Positions 24,457-33,586 of a DNA stretch of 38,506 nt are shown here, one piece after another. The notes beneath the pieces were generated by a model. It did not search any database. It was not told the origin of the DNA and saw only the letters and a list, made by a program, of their open reading frames with translations. The position numbers were made by a program, and so were the translations under genes. The stretch comes from JBMOPD01 sp049323615. GTDB lineage: Bacteria; Bacillota; Desulfotomaculia; Desulfotomaculales; Desulfocucumaceae. Numbering within the stretch: position 1 is the first letter of the stretch; each line of letters starts with the position of its first letter. The stretch covers positions 1-38,506 of the forward strand of contig JBMOPD010000063.1 in the NCBI GenBank assembly GCA_049323615.1, read 5' to 3'.

Positions 24457-25344
24457 TTGAATTTTCAGGAATTGATCCTGGCCTTAAACCAGTTTTGGGC
24501 CGGGCAGAACTGTATTATCCAGCAGCCCTATGACGTGGAAAAGGGCGCGGGAACAATGAACCCGGCCACCTTCCTCAGGGCGCTGGGGCCGGAGCCCTGG
24601 AGAGTGGCCTATGTGGAGCCGTCCCGCCGGCCCACCGACGGCAGGTACGGGGAAAACCCGAACCGCCTGCAACACTATTACCAGTACCAGGTCATTTTAA
24701 AGCCCTCTCCGGACGATGTACTGGAGGTTTACCTGGACAGCCTGAAGGCCATCGGCATAGATCCCGACATGCACGATATACGTTTTGTGGAGGACAACTG
24801 GGAGTCCCCGACCCTGGGCGCCTGGGGCCTGGGCTGGGAGGTATGGCTGGATGGGATGGAAATCACCCAGTTTACCTATTTCCAGCAGTGCGGCGGTATA
24901 GATTGCCGGCCGGTTTCCGCCGAGATAACCTACGGCCTGGAAAGGCTGGCCATGTTCATCCAGGAGAAGGACAGTGTTTTTGATATCCTGTGGGTGGACG
25001 GCATCAGTTACGGGGACGTACACCACCAGGGAGAGGTGGAGCACTCCCACTACAATTTTGAAGAGGCCGACACCGACATGCTGTTTAAAATGTTTGAGAT
25101 GTTTGAGCAGGAGGCCCTGCGGGTCAATGAAAAGGGCCTGGTGCTGCCGGCGTACGATTACGTCTTGAAGTGCTCTCACACCTTTAACCTGCTGGACGCC
25201 AGGGGGGCCATCAGCGTTACCGAGAGAACCGGGTTCATTCACCGGGTGCGCAATCTTGCCCGGGCCTGTGCGGAAGGCTACGTGAAGCAGCGTGAAATGC
25301 TGGGGTATCCGCTGCTGAAGGTAAAGGGGGGCTTAAATCCATGA
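24457..25344 (+). CDS. glyQ: Glycyl-tRNA synthetase alpha subunit
   Basis: About 295 residues, the class II catalytic subunit of the alpha2beta2 bacterial enzyme. Signature segments are NFQELILALNQFWAGQNCII, GAGTMNPATFLRALGPEPW, PSRRPTDGRYGENPNRLQHY, ITQFTYFQQCGG and YGLERLAMFIQ. TTG 24457 is eight bases from gaaggggagg (24439-24448) and gives the usual MNFQELI start; GTG 24430 in the same frame precedes the binding site. It overlaps glyS by four bases and is controlled by the T-box upstream. Confidence 0.97.
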   Translation: MNFQELILALNQFWAGQNCIIQQPYDVEKGAGTMNPATFLRALGPEPWRVAYVEPSRRPTDGRYGENPNRLQHYYQYQVILKPSPDDVLEVYLDSLKAIGIDPDMHDIRFVEDNWESPTLGAWGLGWEVWLDGMEITQFTYFQQCGGIDCRPVSAEITYGLERLAMFIQEKDSVFDILWVDGISYGDVHHQGEVEHSHYNFEEADTDMLFKMFEMFEQEALRVNEKGLVLPAYDYVLKCSHTFNLLDARGAISVTERTGFIHRVRNLARACAEGYVKQREMLGYPLLKVKGGLNP

Positions 25345-27422
25345 AAGACTTTGTACTGGAAATTGGCACCGAGGAGATGCCGGCCAGGTTTGTGGGGCCC
25401 GCCCTGGAGCAGCTGAAGGAGCTGGCCGAGGGCATGTTTAAAGATAAAAGGATTGATTTTGACCGGGTGCAGGCGGTGGGCACGCCCAGGCGCATGGCGG
25501 TGTATGCCGCCGGACTGGCGGAAAGCCAGCAGTCCCTGGTCAGGGAGGCCAAGGGGCCGGCCCTGAAGGTAGCCTACAATGCCGCCGGTGAACCTACGCC
25601 GGCGGCCCTGGGTTTTGCCAGGAGCCAGGGGGTTGATGTGGCCGACCTGGTGGTAAAATCGGTGGGGCCGGTGGAGTATGTTTTCGCCAGGAAAAGCGAG
25701 CAGGGCAGGCCCACCGGGGAGGTGCTGGCCGAAATTTGCCCGGCGCTGATTACCGGCCTTCATTTTCCCAAGCCCATGCGCTGGGGAGACAATGATTTCC
25801 GCTTTGCCAGGCCCATCAGGTGGCTGCTGGCCCTCTACGGGGATGAGGTGGTAGGGTTTGAGCTGGCCGGCGTTGAATCCGGCCGGGTAACTTACGGCCA
25901 CCGCTTTCTGGCCGGCGGTCCCCGCCCGATAAATGACGCCCGGGATTACTTTGCAGAACTTAAAAAGATTTTTGTAATCGTTGATCCCGCCGGGAGAAAG
26001 GAAATGATCCGGCGCCAGGTGGCCGATGCGGCCGGGAGTGTCGGCGGCCTGGCGGAGGCCGATGAGGAACTGCTGGAAGAGGTTGCCAACCTGGTGGAAT
26101 ACCCCACCGCCTTTGCCGGAAGCTTCGACCCCGCTTACTTGAGGCTGCCCAAGGAGGCCCTGGTAACGCCCATGCGGGAGCACCAGAGGTATTTTCCGGT
26201 GACCGGCGCCGACGGAAGCCTGCTGCCCAGGTTTATAGGGGTCCGCAACGGGACGTCAGAGCACATCGACACGGTAAGGGCGGGCAATGAGAAGGTGCTC
26301 CGGGCAAGGCTGGCCGACGCGGCCTTTTTCTGGGATGAGGACCTGAAGGAACCCCTGGCCGGCCGGGTTCCCGCGCTGGAAAAGATTGTCTGGCAGGAGA
26401 GCCTGGGCACGGTGCGCTACAAGGCCGGCAGGTTGGCCGAACTGGCCTCTTTTATCGGCGAAAAGCTGGGCGCCGGGGACGACCTGCTGGCCGTGGTAAA
26501 GAGGACGGCCATGCTCTGCAAGGCCGACCTGGTTACCGACATGGTTTATGAATTCCCGGAACTGCAGGGGGTAATGGGCCGGGAGTATGCCCTCCGGTCG
26601 GGGGAGGACCCGGCCGTGGCCCAGGGAATATTTGAGCATTACCTGCCCCGGTTTGCCGGGGATGTGCTGCCCGCCACGCCGGGGGGCAGGATATTAAGCC
26701 TGGCGGATAAATTTGACACCCTGGTGGGCTGCTTCGGGGTGGGCATTCAGCCCACCGGCTCCCAGGACCCCTATGCCCTGCGCCGCCAGGCCCTGGGTAT
26801 CTGCAGCATTGTTCTGGACGGGGAACTGGTGCTTTCTTTAAGGGAAATTGCCGGCAGGGCCTATGATATTTACAGCCGGAACAATCTGCTGAAAATTGAA
26901 CGGGAGTCCGTCCTGGGCGACCTGGAGGAATTCTTCAGGCAGCGGATCAGGGGGATCCTTACCGAGCGGGGCTTTGCCTATGATATAGTGGAAGCAGTAC
27001 TGGCGGCCGGCGCCGATGATATCCTGGGTACCCTGCAGAGGGCTGAAGCCCTGGACCGCTTCCGGGGGGAACCGGCCTTTGACGCCGTGATAACCGCCTT
27101 CAACCGGGCCAACAACCTGTCCAGGAAGTTCGGGGAGACCGCCGTCTCGCCGCAGTTGCTGCAGCACCCGGCCGAGAAGGAATTATATGAAGCCCTCACC
27201 GGTGTCCGCCGTGATGTCGGTGAATTGCTGGCAGACAGGGATTACAGCGGGGTATTGCGCCGGGCGGCCCTGCTCAGAGAGCCGGTGGACAGCTTTTTTG
27301 ACGCCGTGATGGTGATGGTGGAGGACCGGAAGATCCGCGACAACCGGCTGGCCCTCCTTAAAAATGTAGCCCTTTTGGTGTCACCCCTGGCTGATTTGAG
27401 TAAAATAGTGGTGGCCGGGTAG
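25341..27422 (+). CDS. glyS: Glycyl-tRNA synthetase beta subunit
   Basis: A 693-residue tRNA-binding subunit. It starts MKDFVLEIGTEEMPARFVGP and contains VQAVGTPRRMAVYAAGLAES, FPKPMRWGDNDFRFARPIRW, TPMREHQRYFPV, an HD-like region (KRTAMLCKADLVTDMVYEFP) and a C-terminal anticodon-binding domain ending DRKIRDNRLALLKNVALLV. The ATGA overlap with glyQ implies translational coupling. Length is typical. Confidence 0.97.
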   Translation: MKDFVLEIGTEEMPARFVGPALEQLKELAEGMFKDKRIDFDRVQAVGTPRRMAVYAAGLAESQQSLVREAKGPALKVAYNAAGEPTPAALGFARSQGVDVADLVVKSVGPVEYVFARKSEQGRPTGEVLAEICPALITGLHFPKPMRWGDNDFRFARPIRWLLALYGDEVVGFELAGVESGRVTYGHRFLAGGPRPINDARDYFAELKKIFVIVDPAGRKEMIRRQVADAAGSVGGLAEADEELLEEVANLVEYPTAFAGSFDPAYLRLPKEALVTPMREHQRYFPVTGADGSLLPRFIGVRNGTSEHIDTVRAGNEKVLRARLADAAFFWDEDLKEPLAGRVPALEKIVWQESLGTVRYKAGRLAELASFIGEKLGAGDDLLAVVKRTAMLCKADLVTDMVYEFPELQGVMGREYALRSGEDPAVAQGIFEHYLPRFAGDVLPATPGGRILSLADKFDTLVGCFGVGIQPTGSQDPYALRRQALGICSIVLDGELVLSLREIAGRAYDIYSRNNLLKIERESVLGDLEEFFRQRIRGILTERGFAYDIVEAVLAAGADDILGTLQRAEALDRFRGEPAFDAVITAFNRANNLSRKFGETAVSPQLLQHPAEKELYEALTGVRRDVGELLADRDYSGVLRRAALLREPVDSFFDAVMVMVEDRKIRDNRLALLKNVALLVSPLADLSKIVVAG

Positions 27423-27466
27423 TGCCAGATATTACCGGCGATATTTTTACGGATATTTCAAAACTC

Positions 27467-27495
27467 TTGAAGGGATAATCAAAAGGCAATATAAT
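27467..27495 (+). promoter_or_regulatory. Promoter of the ccpN-type gene
   Basis: TTGAAG (27467-27472), a 17-base spacer and a consensus TATAAT (27490-27495), between glyS and the CBS-domain regulator. Confidence 0.75.
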
Positions 27496-27558
27496 ATATA
27501 ATATTAGGTGGTTTATTAAAAAATAGTATGACACAATGCTCTTTAAGGGGCGATCTGA

Positions 27559-28194
27559 TTGGAGTTTACCAAGCGACAGGAAGCAATTCTGGAGATTGTA
27601 AAAAAACAGGGACCGATCACCGGCGAGCAGATTGCCGAGAAACTTTCACTGACCAGGGCCACGTTAAGGCCGGATATGGCCATACTGACCATGTCCGGGG
27701 TGCTTGGGGCGCGGCCCCGGGTGGGTTATTTTTACAGCGGCCGGACGCCCGGAAAGGTAATGGCGGAAAAGCTGCACAAAGTGAAAGTGGGCAACATCAA
27801 ATCGGTCCCCGTGGTAGTGAATGAGAAGTGCTCGGTTTACGACGCGGTGGTAACCATGTTCACCGAGGATGTGGGTACCCTTTTCGTGGTCGGTGAGGGC
27901 GGCTTCCTGGAAGGAGTGATATCCCGCAAGGACCTGCTCAAGATCACCCTGGGCGGGCATGATATCCACAGGCTTCCGGTAGGGGTGATTATGACCAGGA
28001 TGCCCAATATAATCTATATAGACCAGGAGGAATCGGTCTGGTCGGCCGCCAAAAAGCTCCTGGACCACGAGATTGACGCCATGCCGGTGGTTCGCTTCAG
28101 GGAGAGCCAGGACGGGCGCAAAGGGCTGGAGGTTATCGGCCGTTTAAGCAAGACCAACATCACCAGGTTCTTTGTGGAGATGGGTGAGGAATAA
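27559..28194 (+). CDS. ccpN: CcpN/YqzB-type repressor with HTH and two CBS domains
   Basis: A 211-residue regulator. The winged helix (about 1-60) reads FTKRQEAILEIVKKQGPITG, EQIAEKLSLTRATLRPDMAI. The CBS pair is at about 80-135 (VYDAVVTMFTEDVGTLFVVG) and 140-205 (MTRMPNIIYIDQEESVWSAA). In Bacillus CcpN represses gluconeogenic genes (gapB, pckA) and responds to nucleotides. TTG 27559 follows aagggg by eight bases. The next genes encode the PPDK regulatory protein and PPDK, so it may control PEP synthesis here. Confidence 0.92.
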   Translation: MEFTKRQEAILEIVKKQGPITGEQIAEKLSLTRATLRPDMAILTMSGVLGARPRVGYFYSGRTPGKVMAEKLHKVKVGNIKSVPVVVNEKCSVYDAVVTMFTEDVGTLFVVGEGGFLEGVISRKDLLKITLGGHDIHRLPVGVIMTRMPNIIYIDQEESVWSAAKKLLDHEIDAMPVVRFRESQDGRKGLEVIGRLSKTNITRFFVEMGEE

Positions 28195-28197
28195 AAT

Positions 28198-28300
28198 AGT
28201 CGTCGGTCGTCAGTCGTAGGACGTCGGAATATAAGTATAACCAGGGGTTAAAACCAGTAAAAAAGACTGACGGCTGACGGCTGACGACTTACGACTGAAT
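28198..28300. repeat. Inverted pair of GACGAC-type repeats before ppsR
   Basis: Left unit gtcgtcggtcgtcagtcgta (from 28199) and right unit gactgacggctgacggctga then cgacttacgactgaat (to 28300) are imperfect reverse complements around a 35-base AT-rich centre. They could fold into one long hairpin. The left unit shares a 13-mer with the repeat before phoH. Confidence 0.65.
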
Positions 28301-28316
28301 AAAGGGGGAGGTTCCC

Positions 28317-29150
28317 ATAGGCGCAGAAAAAAAATCCGATCCTGTTGTGTACATAATATCCGATTCCATTGGCGAAACCGCAGAGCTGGTGGCCAGGGCC
28401 GCGGCCAGCCAGTTCAACAGCGGCAACGTGGACGTAAGAAGGGTGCCCTACGTCAACGATATAGATGAGATCCCGGAAATTGTGGCCGAGGCCAGTGCGT
28501 TCAACTGCGTTATAGCCTATACCCTGGTGCTGCCTGAGTTGAGGGAAGCGCTGGCCAAAGAGGCGGCCAGGTACGATATAATCACGGTGGACATCATGAC
28601 TCCCATGCTGGACGCCCTGACCAGGATTGAAGGCAGGCCTCCCAAGCTGGAGCCCGGGCTGGTCCGGAAAATGGACGAGGAATACTTCCGCAAGGTGGAG
28701 GCCATTGAATTTGCCGTCAAGTACGATGACGGGAAGGACCCGCGGGGAATCGGCAAGGCCGACCTGGTAATCATCGGTGTCAGCCGCACTTCAAAGACAC
28801 CGCTGTGCATGTACCTTGCCCACAAAAGGTTAAAGGTGGCCAATGTGCCGCTGGTGCCCGAGGTGGCGCCCCCCGAGGAAATTTTCAAGCTTCCGCCGCA
28901 CAGGCTGATCGGCCTGACCATACGGCCGAACCAGCTGAACGAAATCAGAAGGGAACGGCTGAAAACCCTGGGACTGACCTCCCATGCCGATTATGCCAGC
29001 ATGGACAGGATTTTAAAGGAGTTGGAATATGCCGAGGAAATAATGAAAAGGGCCGGCTGCTCGGTGATTGATGTTACCAACAAGGCCGTCGAGGAAACTG
29101 CCAGCAGGGTTTTGGAAATATACTACAGGGGGGAAAGACATGTCAAGTAA
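28317..29150 (+). CDS. ppsR: PPDK regulatory protein (bifunctional kinase/phosphorylase)
   Basis: A DUF299/PSRP family enzyme that inactivates pyruvate phosphate dikinase by ADP-dependent phosphorylation and reactivates it by phosphorolysis. Segments are VVYIISDSIGETAELVARAA near the start, the P-loop GVSRTSKTPLCMYLA at about 155 and LTIRPNQLNEIRRERL. The first canonical in-frame codon, GTG 28347, has no binding site and gives a truncated N-terminus. A strong gggggagg (28304-28311) points to an ATA at 28317, giving GAEKKSDPVVYII and about 277 residues. I use 28317, with the caveat that AUA starts are rare. It overlaps ppdK by 11 bases. Confidence 0.85.
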   Translation: MGAEKKSDPVVYIISDSIGETAELVARAAASQFNSGNVDVRRVPYVNDIDEIPEIVAEASAFNCVIAYTLVLPELREALAKEAARYDIITVDIMTPMLDALTRIEGRPPKLEPGLVRKMDEEYFRKVEAIEFAVKYDDGKDPRGIGKADLVIIGVSRTSKTPLCMYLAHKRLKVANVPLVPEVAPPEEIFKLPPHRLIGLTIRPNQLNEIRRERLKTLGLTSHADYASMDRILKELEYAEEIMKRAGCSVIDVTNKAVEETASRVLEIYYRGERHVK

Positions 29151-31785
29151 GAAGTATGTCTACCGGTTCGAGGAGGGCAGGGCGGAGATGAAGGACCTGC
29201 TGGGTGGCAAGGGCGCCAACCTGGCCGAAATGACCAACATAGGCATACCTGTCCCGCCGGGATTCTGCATTACCACCGAGGCCTGCAAGGAATTTTACAT
29301 AGAAGGTAAAAAGTTTCCACCCGGTATGGAAGACCAGGTCCGCAGGGAACTGAAAGCCCTTGAAGAAAAGACCGGCAAAAAGTTCGGCAACCCGGAAAAT
29401 CCGCTGCTGGTAAGCATCAGGTCCGGCGCCCCCGTATCCATGCCGGGCATGATGGACACCGTCCTCAACCTGGGCCTCAATGACCGGACCGTTGAAGGGC
29501 TGGCCGGGGCCACCGGCAACCGCCGGTTTGCCTATGACTGTTACCGGCGGCTGTTAAACATGTTCGGGGACGTGGTGCTTAACATAGAGCACCAGAAGTT
29601 CGAGCGCCTGCTGGAAATGCAGAAGGACAAAAAGGGGGTTACATACGATAATCAGCTGGAAGCGGTGGACTGGGAAGAAGTTGCCCATGAATATAAAAGG
29701 TTGATTGAGCGGGAAACCAAAAAGCCTTTTCCCCAGGACCCCATGGAACAGATGTTTTTGGCCATATACGCGGTGTTCAATTCCTGGAATAATGACCGGG
29801 CCAAAATATACAGGAAAATCAACAAAATATCCGACGACCTGGGGACCGCCGTGAACGTCCAGCTGATGGTCTTCGGCAACATGGGCAATGACTGCGGCAC
29901 CGGGGTGGCCTTCACCCGCGATCCTTCCACCGGCGCCAACCAGTTGTATGGTGAATATTTAATTAACGCCCAGGGCGAGGATGTGGTGGCCGGCATCAGG
30001 ACCCCCCAGCCCATTTCCGCCCTGGAGCAGGAAATGCCCGATGTCTACCGCCAGTTTGTAAGCACCTGCCAGCTGTTGGAAAAGCACTACCGGAACATGC
30101 AGGATATAGAATTCACCATTGAGCGCAACAAGCTTTACATGCTGCAGACCAGAAACGGCAAGCGCACGGCCCAGGCCGCCATCAAAATCGCGGTGGATAT
30201 GGCCAGGCAGGGCCTGATCACCAGGGAAGAGGCCATTGCCCGGGTTGACCCCGCCCAGCTCAACCAGTTGCTGCACCGGCGAATTGACCATTCAGCCAAA
30301 CTGGATGTGATCGCCGTTGGCCTGCCGGCCTCGCCGGGGGCGGCCTCCGGCAGGGTGTGCTTTGATGCCGATGAGGCCGAAAAGGCGAGCCAGGAAGGTG
30401 AAAAGGTGATCCTGGTGCGCACCGAAACCACCCCGGACGACATCCACGGCATTGTTGCCGCCCAGGGCATCCTCACCTCCCGGGGCGGGATGACCAGCCA
30501 CGCCGCGGTGGTGGCCAGGGGGATGGGCAAGCCCTGCGTGTGCGGCTGTGAGGCGCTGCGCATCGATTACGATAATGAGCAGTTTACCGCAGGCAGCCAG
30601 GTGTTCAGGAAGGGAGACCTGGTTTCCATAGACGGTTCCACCGGCCAGGTGATCCGCGGCCTGGTGCCCATGGTGGACCCTGAACTGTCAGAGGAATTCA
30701 GTGAACTCCTGCGGTGGGCCGATGAGTTCCGCACCCTGGGGGTGAGGGCCAACGCCGATACCCCCGGGGACGCGGCCAAGGCCAGGGAATTTGGCGCCGA
30801 GGGCATCGGCCTGACCAGGACCGAGCACATGTTTATGGCCCAGGACCGCCTGCCCATAGTCCAGCAGATGATCCTTTCCGCCACGCCGCAGGAGCGGGCG
30901 GCCGCCCTTGAAAAACTGCTGCCCATGCAGCGGGGCGATTTTTACGGCATTCTCAAGGCCATGGAGGGGCTGCCTGTCACCATCAGGCTCCTGGACCCGC
31001 CCCTGCACGAATTTTTGCCCGATGCCGAGGAGCTGGCGGTTGAAATAACCCGCCTGCGGCTTACGGGGGGCGCCGCCGGGGAACTGGCCGAGAAGGAGGA
31101 ACTGCTGCGCAAGGTGAGGTCCCTGTCGGAATTCAACCCGATGCTGGGCCACCGGGGCTGCCGGCTGGGCATTACCTTCCCCGAAGTCTATAACATGCAG
31201 GCCAGGGCTATTTTTGAAGCCGCCGCCATGCTGGTCAAAGAAGGGTGCAAGGTTATTCCCGAGGTTGAAATACCCCTGGTGATAGAAGTTAACGAACTGG
31301 CGTACCTGAGGGAAATGGTGGTCGAGGTGGCCCGGGAGGTTATGAGTGAGGCCGGAATTGAATTTGAGTACACCGTGGGGACCATGATCGAGGTGCCCAG
31401 GGCCGCCCTGCTGGCCGATGAAATCGCCGGGGAAGCTGAATTTTTCTCCTTCGGCACCAACGACCTGACCCAGACCACCCTGGGCTTTTCCAGGGACGAC
31501 GCCGAAGGGAAATTCATGGCGGACTACCTGGGCAAAAAAATACTGGAGGATAACCCCTTTATGGTCCTTGACCGCAAGGGGGTGGGCAAACTGATGAAAA
31601 TGGCCGTTGAGCTGGGCAGGAAAACAAAGCCCGACCTGCTGATCGGGATTTGCGGCGAGCACGGCGGAGATCCCTTGTCAATCGAGTTTTGCCACCAGCT
31701 GGGCCTGAATTATGTCAGCTGCTCCCCCTTCCGGGTGCCTATAGCCAGGCTGGCGGCGGCCCAGGCGAGGATAAGGAATAAATAA
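29140..31785 (+). CDS. ppdK: Pyruvate, phosphate dikinase
   Basis: An 881-residue enzyme interconverting pyruvate, ATP and Pi with PEP, AMP and PPi. The N-terminal nucleotide-binding domain includes LLGGKGANLAEMTNIGIPVP and RSGAPVSMPGMMDTVLNLG. The phosphohistidine domain has TSRGGMTSHAAVVARGMGKP with the catalytic His and the Thr targeted by the regulator. The C-terminal PEP/pyruvate barrel has GLTRTEHMF, RLLDPPLHEF, MLGHRGCRLG and FFSFGTNDLTQTTLGFSRDD. ATG 29140 follows gggggaaag. Adjacent ppsR upstream and ccpN make a complete PPDK control unit. A terminator follows. Confidence 0.97.
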   Translation: MSSKKYVYRFEEGRAEMKDLLGGKGANLAEMTNIGIPVPPGFCITTEACKEFYIEGKKFPPGMEDQVRRELKALEEKTGKKFGNPENPLLVSIRSGAPVSMPGMMDTVLNLGLNDRTVEGLAGATGNRRFAYDCYRRLLNMFGDVVLNIEHQKFERLLEMQKDKKGVTYDNQLEAVDWEEVAHEYKRLIERETKKPFPQDPMEQMFLAIYAVFNSWNNDRAKIYRKINKISDDLGTAVNVQLMVFGNMGNDCGTGVAFTRDPSTGANQLYGEYLINAQGEDVVAGIRTPQPISALEQEMPDVYRQFVSTCQLLEKHYRNMQDIEFTIERNKLYMLQTRNGKRTAQAAIKIAVDMARQGLITREEAIARVDPAQLNQLLHRRIDHSAKLDVIAVGLPASPGAASGRVCFDADEAEKASQEGEKVILVRTETTPDDIHGIVAAQGILTSRGGMTSHAAVVARGMGKPCVCGCEALRIDYDNEQFTAGSQVFRKGDLVSIDGSTGQVIRGLVPMVDPELSEEFSELLRWADEFRTLGVRANADTPGDAAKAREFGAEGIGLTRTEHMFMAQDRLPIVQQMILSATPQERAAALEKLLPMQRGDFYGILKAMEGLPVTIRLLDPPLHEFLPDAEELAVEITRLRLTGGAAGELAEKEELLRKVRSLSEFNPMLGHRGCRLGITFPEVYNMQARAIFEAAAMLVKEGCKVIPEVEIPLVIEVNELAYLREMVVEVAREVMSEAGIEFEYTVGTMIEVPRAALLADEIAGEAEFFSFGTNDLTQTTLGFSRDDAEGKFMADYLGKKILEDNPFMVLDRKGVGKLMKMAVELGRKTKPDLLIGICGEHGGDPLSIEFCHQLGLNYVSCSPFRVPIARLAAAQARIRNK

Positions 31786-31802
31786 AATTGGCTAACGGCT
31801 AT

Positions 31803-31827
31803 AAAAACCCCTGACGGGGTTTTTTTG
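31803..31827 (+). terminator. Intrinsic terminator after ppdK
   Basis: aaaaacccc (31803-31811), loop tgac, ggggttttt (31816-31824), with T continuing to 31826. Compact and typical. Confidence 0.9.
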
Positions 31828-31924
31828 TGTCCAAAACGATTTTTTAACTTTCCAGGTATTATTTAACAGGAGATCGGAAAAAGAAGTCGAAATTATGCTT
31901 TGACACTGCAAAGGGGAATTTATC

Positions 31925-32911
31925 ATGAAGGATTTTGCAGCAGTTCTTTCGGGGCCGGAAGCGGCGGAATTAATACTTGAAGCCATCCCTAACCCGGTTA
32001 TTATGATAAATAATGACAGTACTATCTCATATATAAACAAGGCAATGGAGAACTTTTTACGTGTGGACCGTTGCAAATTACTGGGTAAACCCCTGGTTGA
32101 GGCCCTTTATAAGGGTCAGGCCTTTAACCGGCAGGGTGGATACCGCACCCCGGTGTTGGAGACCCTTATTACAGGCCGGGAGTTTTCCAGCCATCCGGTG
32201 GAAATAAAGACCGTGTTCAGTGTAGCGCCCAGGTCTCTGCTTGTATCCACATTTCTGATCAAGGACGGTGAAGGAAAAATCAAAGGGGCCTGTGCGTTGT
32301 TCTCCGATAATGCCGATAACGGTAAAATTGTGCCGCCGTTCGTTCCTCCCTCCAAACGCTTTGAAACCATTTACGCCTTCGCCGAGGCCATCGGCGCCAG
32401 GGACGGCTATACCATGGGCCATTCCGAGAAGGTGGCCGAGTACGCCAGGCTGATTGCTGAAAAAATGGGACTGGATGAGAAGATGGTTGATCTGGCCTAC
32501 CTGTGCGGCATAGTGCATGATGTGGGTAAAATCGGCATCCCGGAAGATGTTCTGAATAAAAAGGGCCCTTTGACCGGTAAAGAGTACAAGCTGATCATGG
32601 GCCATTCGCAGATGGGGGCAAGCATTCTTTCCCATATCAGCTGGCTGGAGGATATAGTGCCGGTCGTTGAGGCCCACCACGAGCGATACAACGGCGGCGG
32701 ATACCCCATGGGGATGAAAGGTGAACAAATCCCCGTCCTGAGCCGTATACTGGCGGTGGCCGACGCCTTTGACGCCATGACTTCCGACCGCAGCTACCGG
32801 AAGGCTTATCCCCCGGAAAAAGCCGTTGACGAGCTTAAAAAAAATGCCGGAACCCAGTTTGATCCGGAAATAGTGGACATATTCATCGACCTGCTTAAGG
32901 AGTATTCATAG
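31925..32911 (+). CDS. PAS domain HD-GYP phosphohydrolase
   Basis: A 328-residue signalling protein. An N-terminal PAS domain (about 12-120: AIPNPVIMINNDSTISYINK) precedes an HD-GYP domain (about 145-320) with MGHSEKVAEYARLIAEKMG, IVHDVGKIGIPEDVL, MGHSQMGASIL, VVEAHHERYNGGGYPMG and VADAFDAMTSDRSYR. Active HD-GYP proteins cleave c-di-GMP to pGpG/GMP. The signature reads HHERYNGGGYP rather than HHExxDGxGYP, with Asn for Asp; GYP itself is kept. No TM segments are seen. The start has aagggg upstream. It follows the ppdK terminator and is probably transcribed separately, perhaps with thpR. Confidence 0.9.
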   Translation: MKDFAAVLSGPEAAELILEAIPNPVIMINNDSTISYINKAMENFLRVDRCKLLGKPLVEALYKGQAFNRQGGYRTPVLETLITGREFSSHPVEIKTVFSVAPRSLLVSTFLIKDGEGKIKGACALFSDNADNGKIVPPFVPPSKRFETIYAFAEAIGARDGYTMGHSEKVAEYARLIAEKMGLDEKMVDLAYLCGIVHDVGKIGIPEDVLNKKGPLTGKEYKLIMGHSQMGASILSHISWLEDIVPVVEAHHERYNGGGYPMGMKGEQIPVLSRILAVADAFDAMTSDRSYRKAYPPEKAVDELKKNAGTQFDPEIVDIFIDLLKEYS

Positions 32912-32927
32912 AAACGGTGATGCCGTA

Positions 32928-33506
32928 TTGGCCAAAAAATTGCGCCTGTTCTGGGCGGTGAATCTGCCCGCAGAATTAAAAATAAAACTTGTGCACGTAC
33001 AGGAACGGCTTAAAACAGCCGGGGCCGACGCCAAGTGGGTGGAACATGAAAACCTGCATGTGACGGTTAAATTCCTGGGTGAAACAGATGTGGACCTGGT
33101 GGCGAAGATTGTCGAGACGGCGTCGGACAGCCTGAAGAACTGCCAGTCTTTCAGGGTGGACGTGGACGGCCTGGGTTTTTTCCCCGGCTCCGCCAGTCCC
33201 AGGGTGGTATGGGCCGGACTGAAGGGGGAAGTAAGCCGTTTAAAAGAAATAGCCCGGGTGGTTGAGGATGCCATGGCTGTTCACGGCTTTCCCCGTGAGG
33301 GCCGCAAGTTTTCCCCTCACCTTACCCTGGCCAGGATCAAATCCTCCGGGAACGCGGGGGAACTGGTTGAAATTATCGGTGCGGAGGACGCGAAAATTAA
33401 AAATCTGGGAAGTTTCCGGGTTTCTTCGGTGGATCTGATGCAGAGCGACCTGACCCCCCGCGGGCCGGTATACACCCGGCTGGCCGCCGTCAAATTCAGG
33501 AATTAG
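32928..33506 (+). CDS. thpR: RNA 2',3'-cyclic phosphodiesterase (ThpR/LigT)
   Basis: A 192-residue 2H-phosphoesterase. Both catalytic HxTx motifs are present: HVTVKFLGE (His44) and HLTLARI (His131), on the duplicated fold, with LRLFWAVNLP at the N-terminus. The family hydrolyses 2',3'-cyclic RNA ends and shows 2'-5' ligase activity in vitro. TTG 32928 has only a weak binding site (ggtga) but lies 16 bases after the HD-GYP gene, suggesting coupled transcription. Confidence 0.92.
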   Translation: MAKKLRLFWAVNLPAELKIKLVHVQERLKTAGADAKWVEHENLHVTVKFLGETDVDLVAKIVETASDSLKNCQSFRVDVDGLGFFPGSASPRVVWAGLKGEVSRLKEIARVVEDAMAVHGFPREGRKFSPHLTLARIKSSGNAGELVEIIGAEDAKIKNLGSFRVSSVDLMQSDLTPRGPVYTRLAAVKFRN

Positions 33507-33586
33507 GCTGACCGGACAGTCCGGGCATAAAAGTATATTATCCGCATATGATACAGTGGAATTTGTAATTTGGAAGAGGTTTTACC

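Noticed and set aside
28198..28300. CRISPR-like appearance of the repeats before ppsR
   Set aside because: Units are short, imperfect, in opposite orientations, without constant-length spacers, and no cas gene is in the window.
30688..31662. 324-residue minus-strand open frame opposite ppdK
   Set aside because: Shadow frame caused by GC-rich codon use in ppdK; no start signal and no domain.
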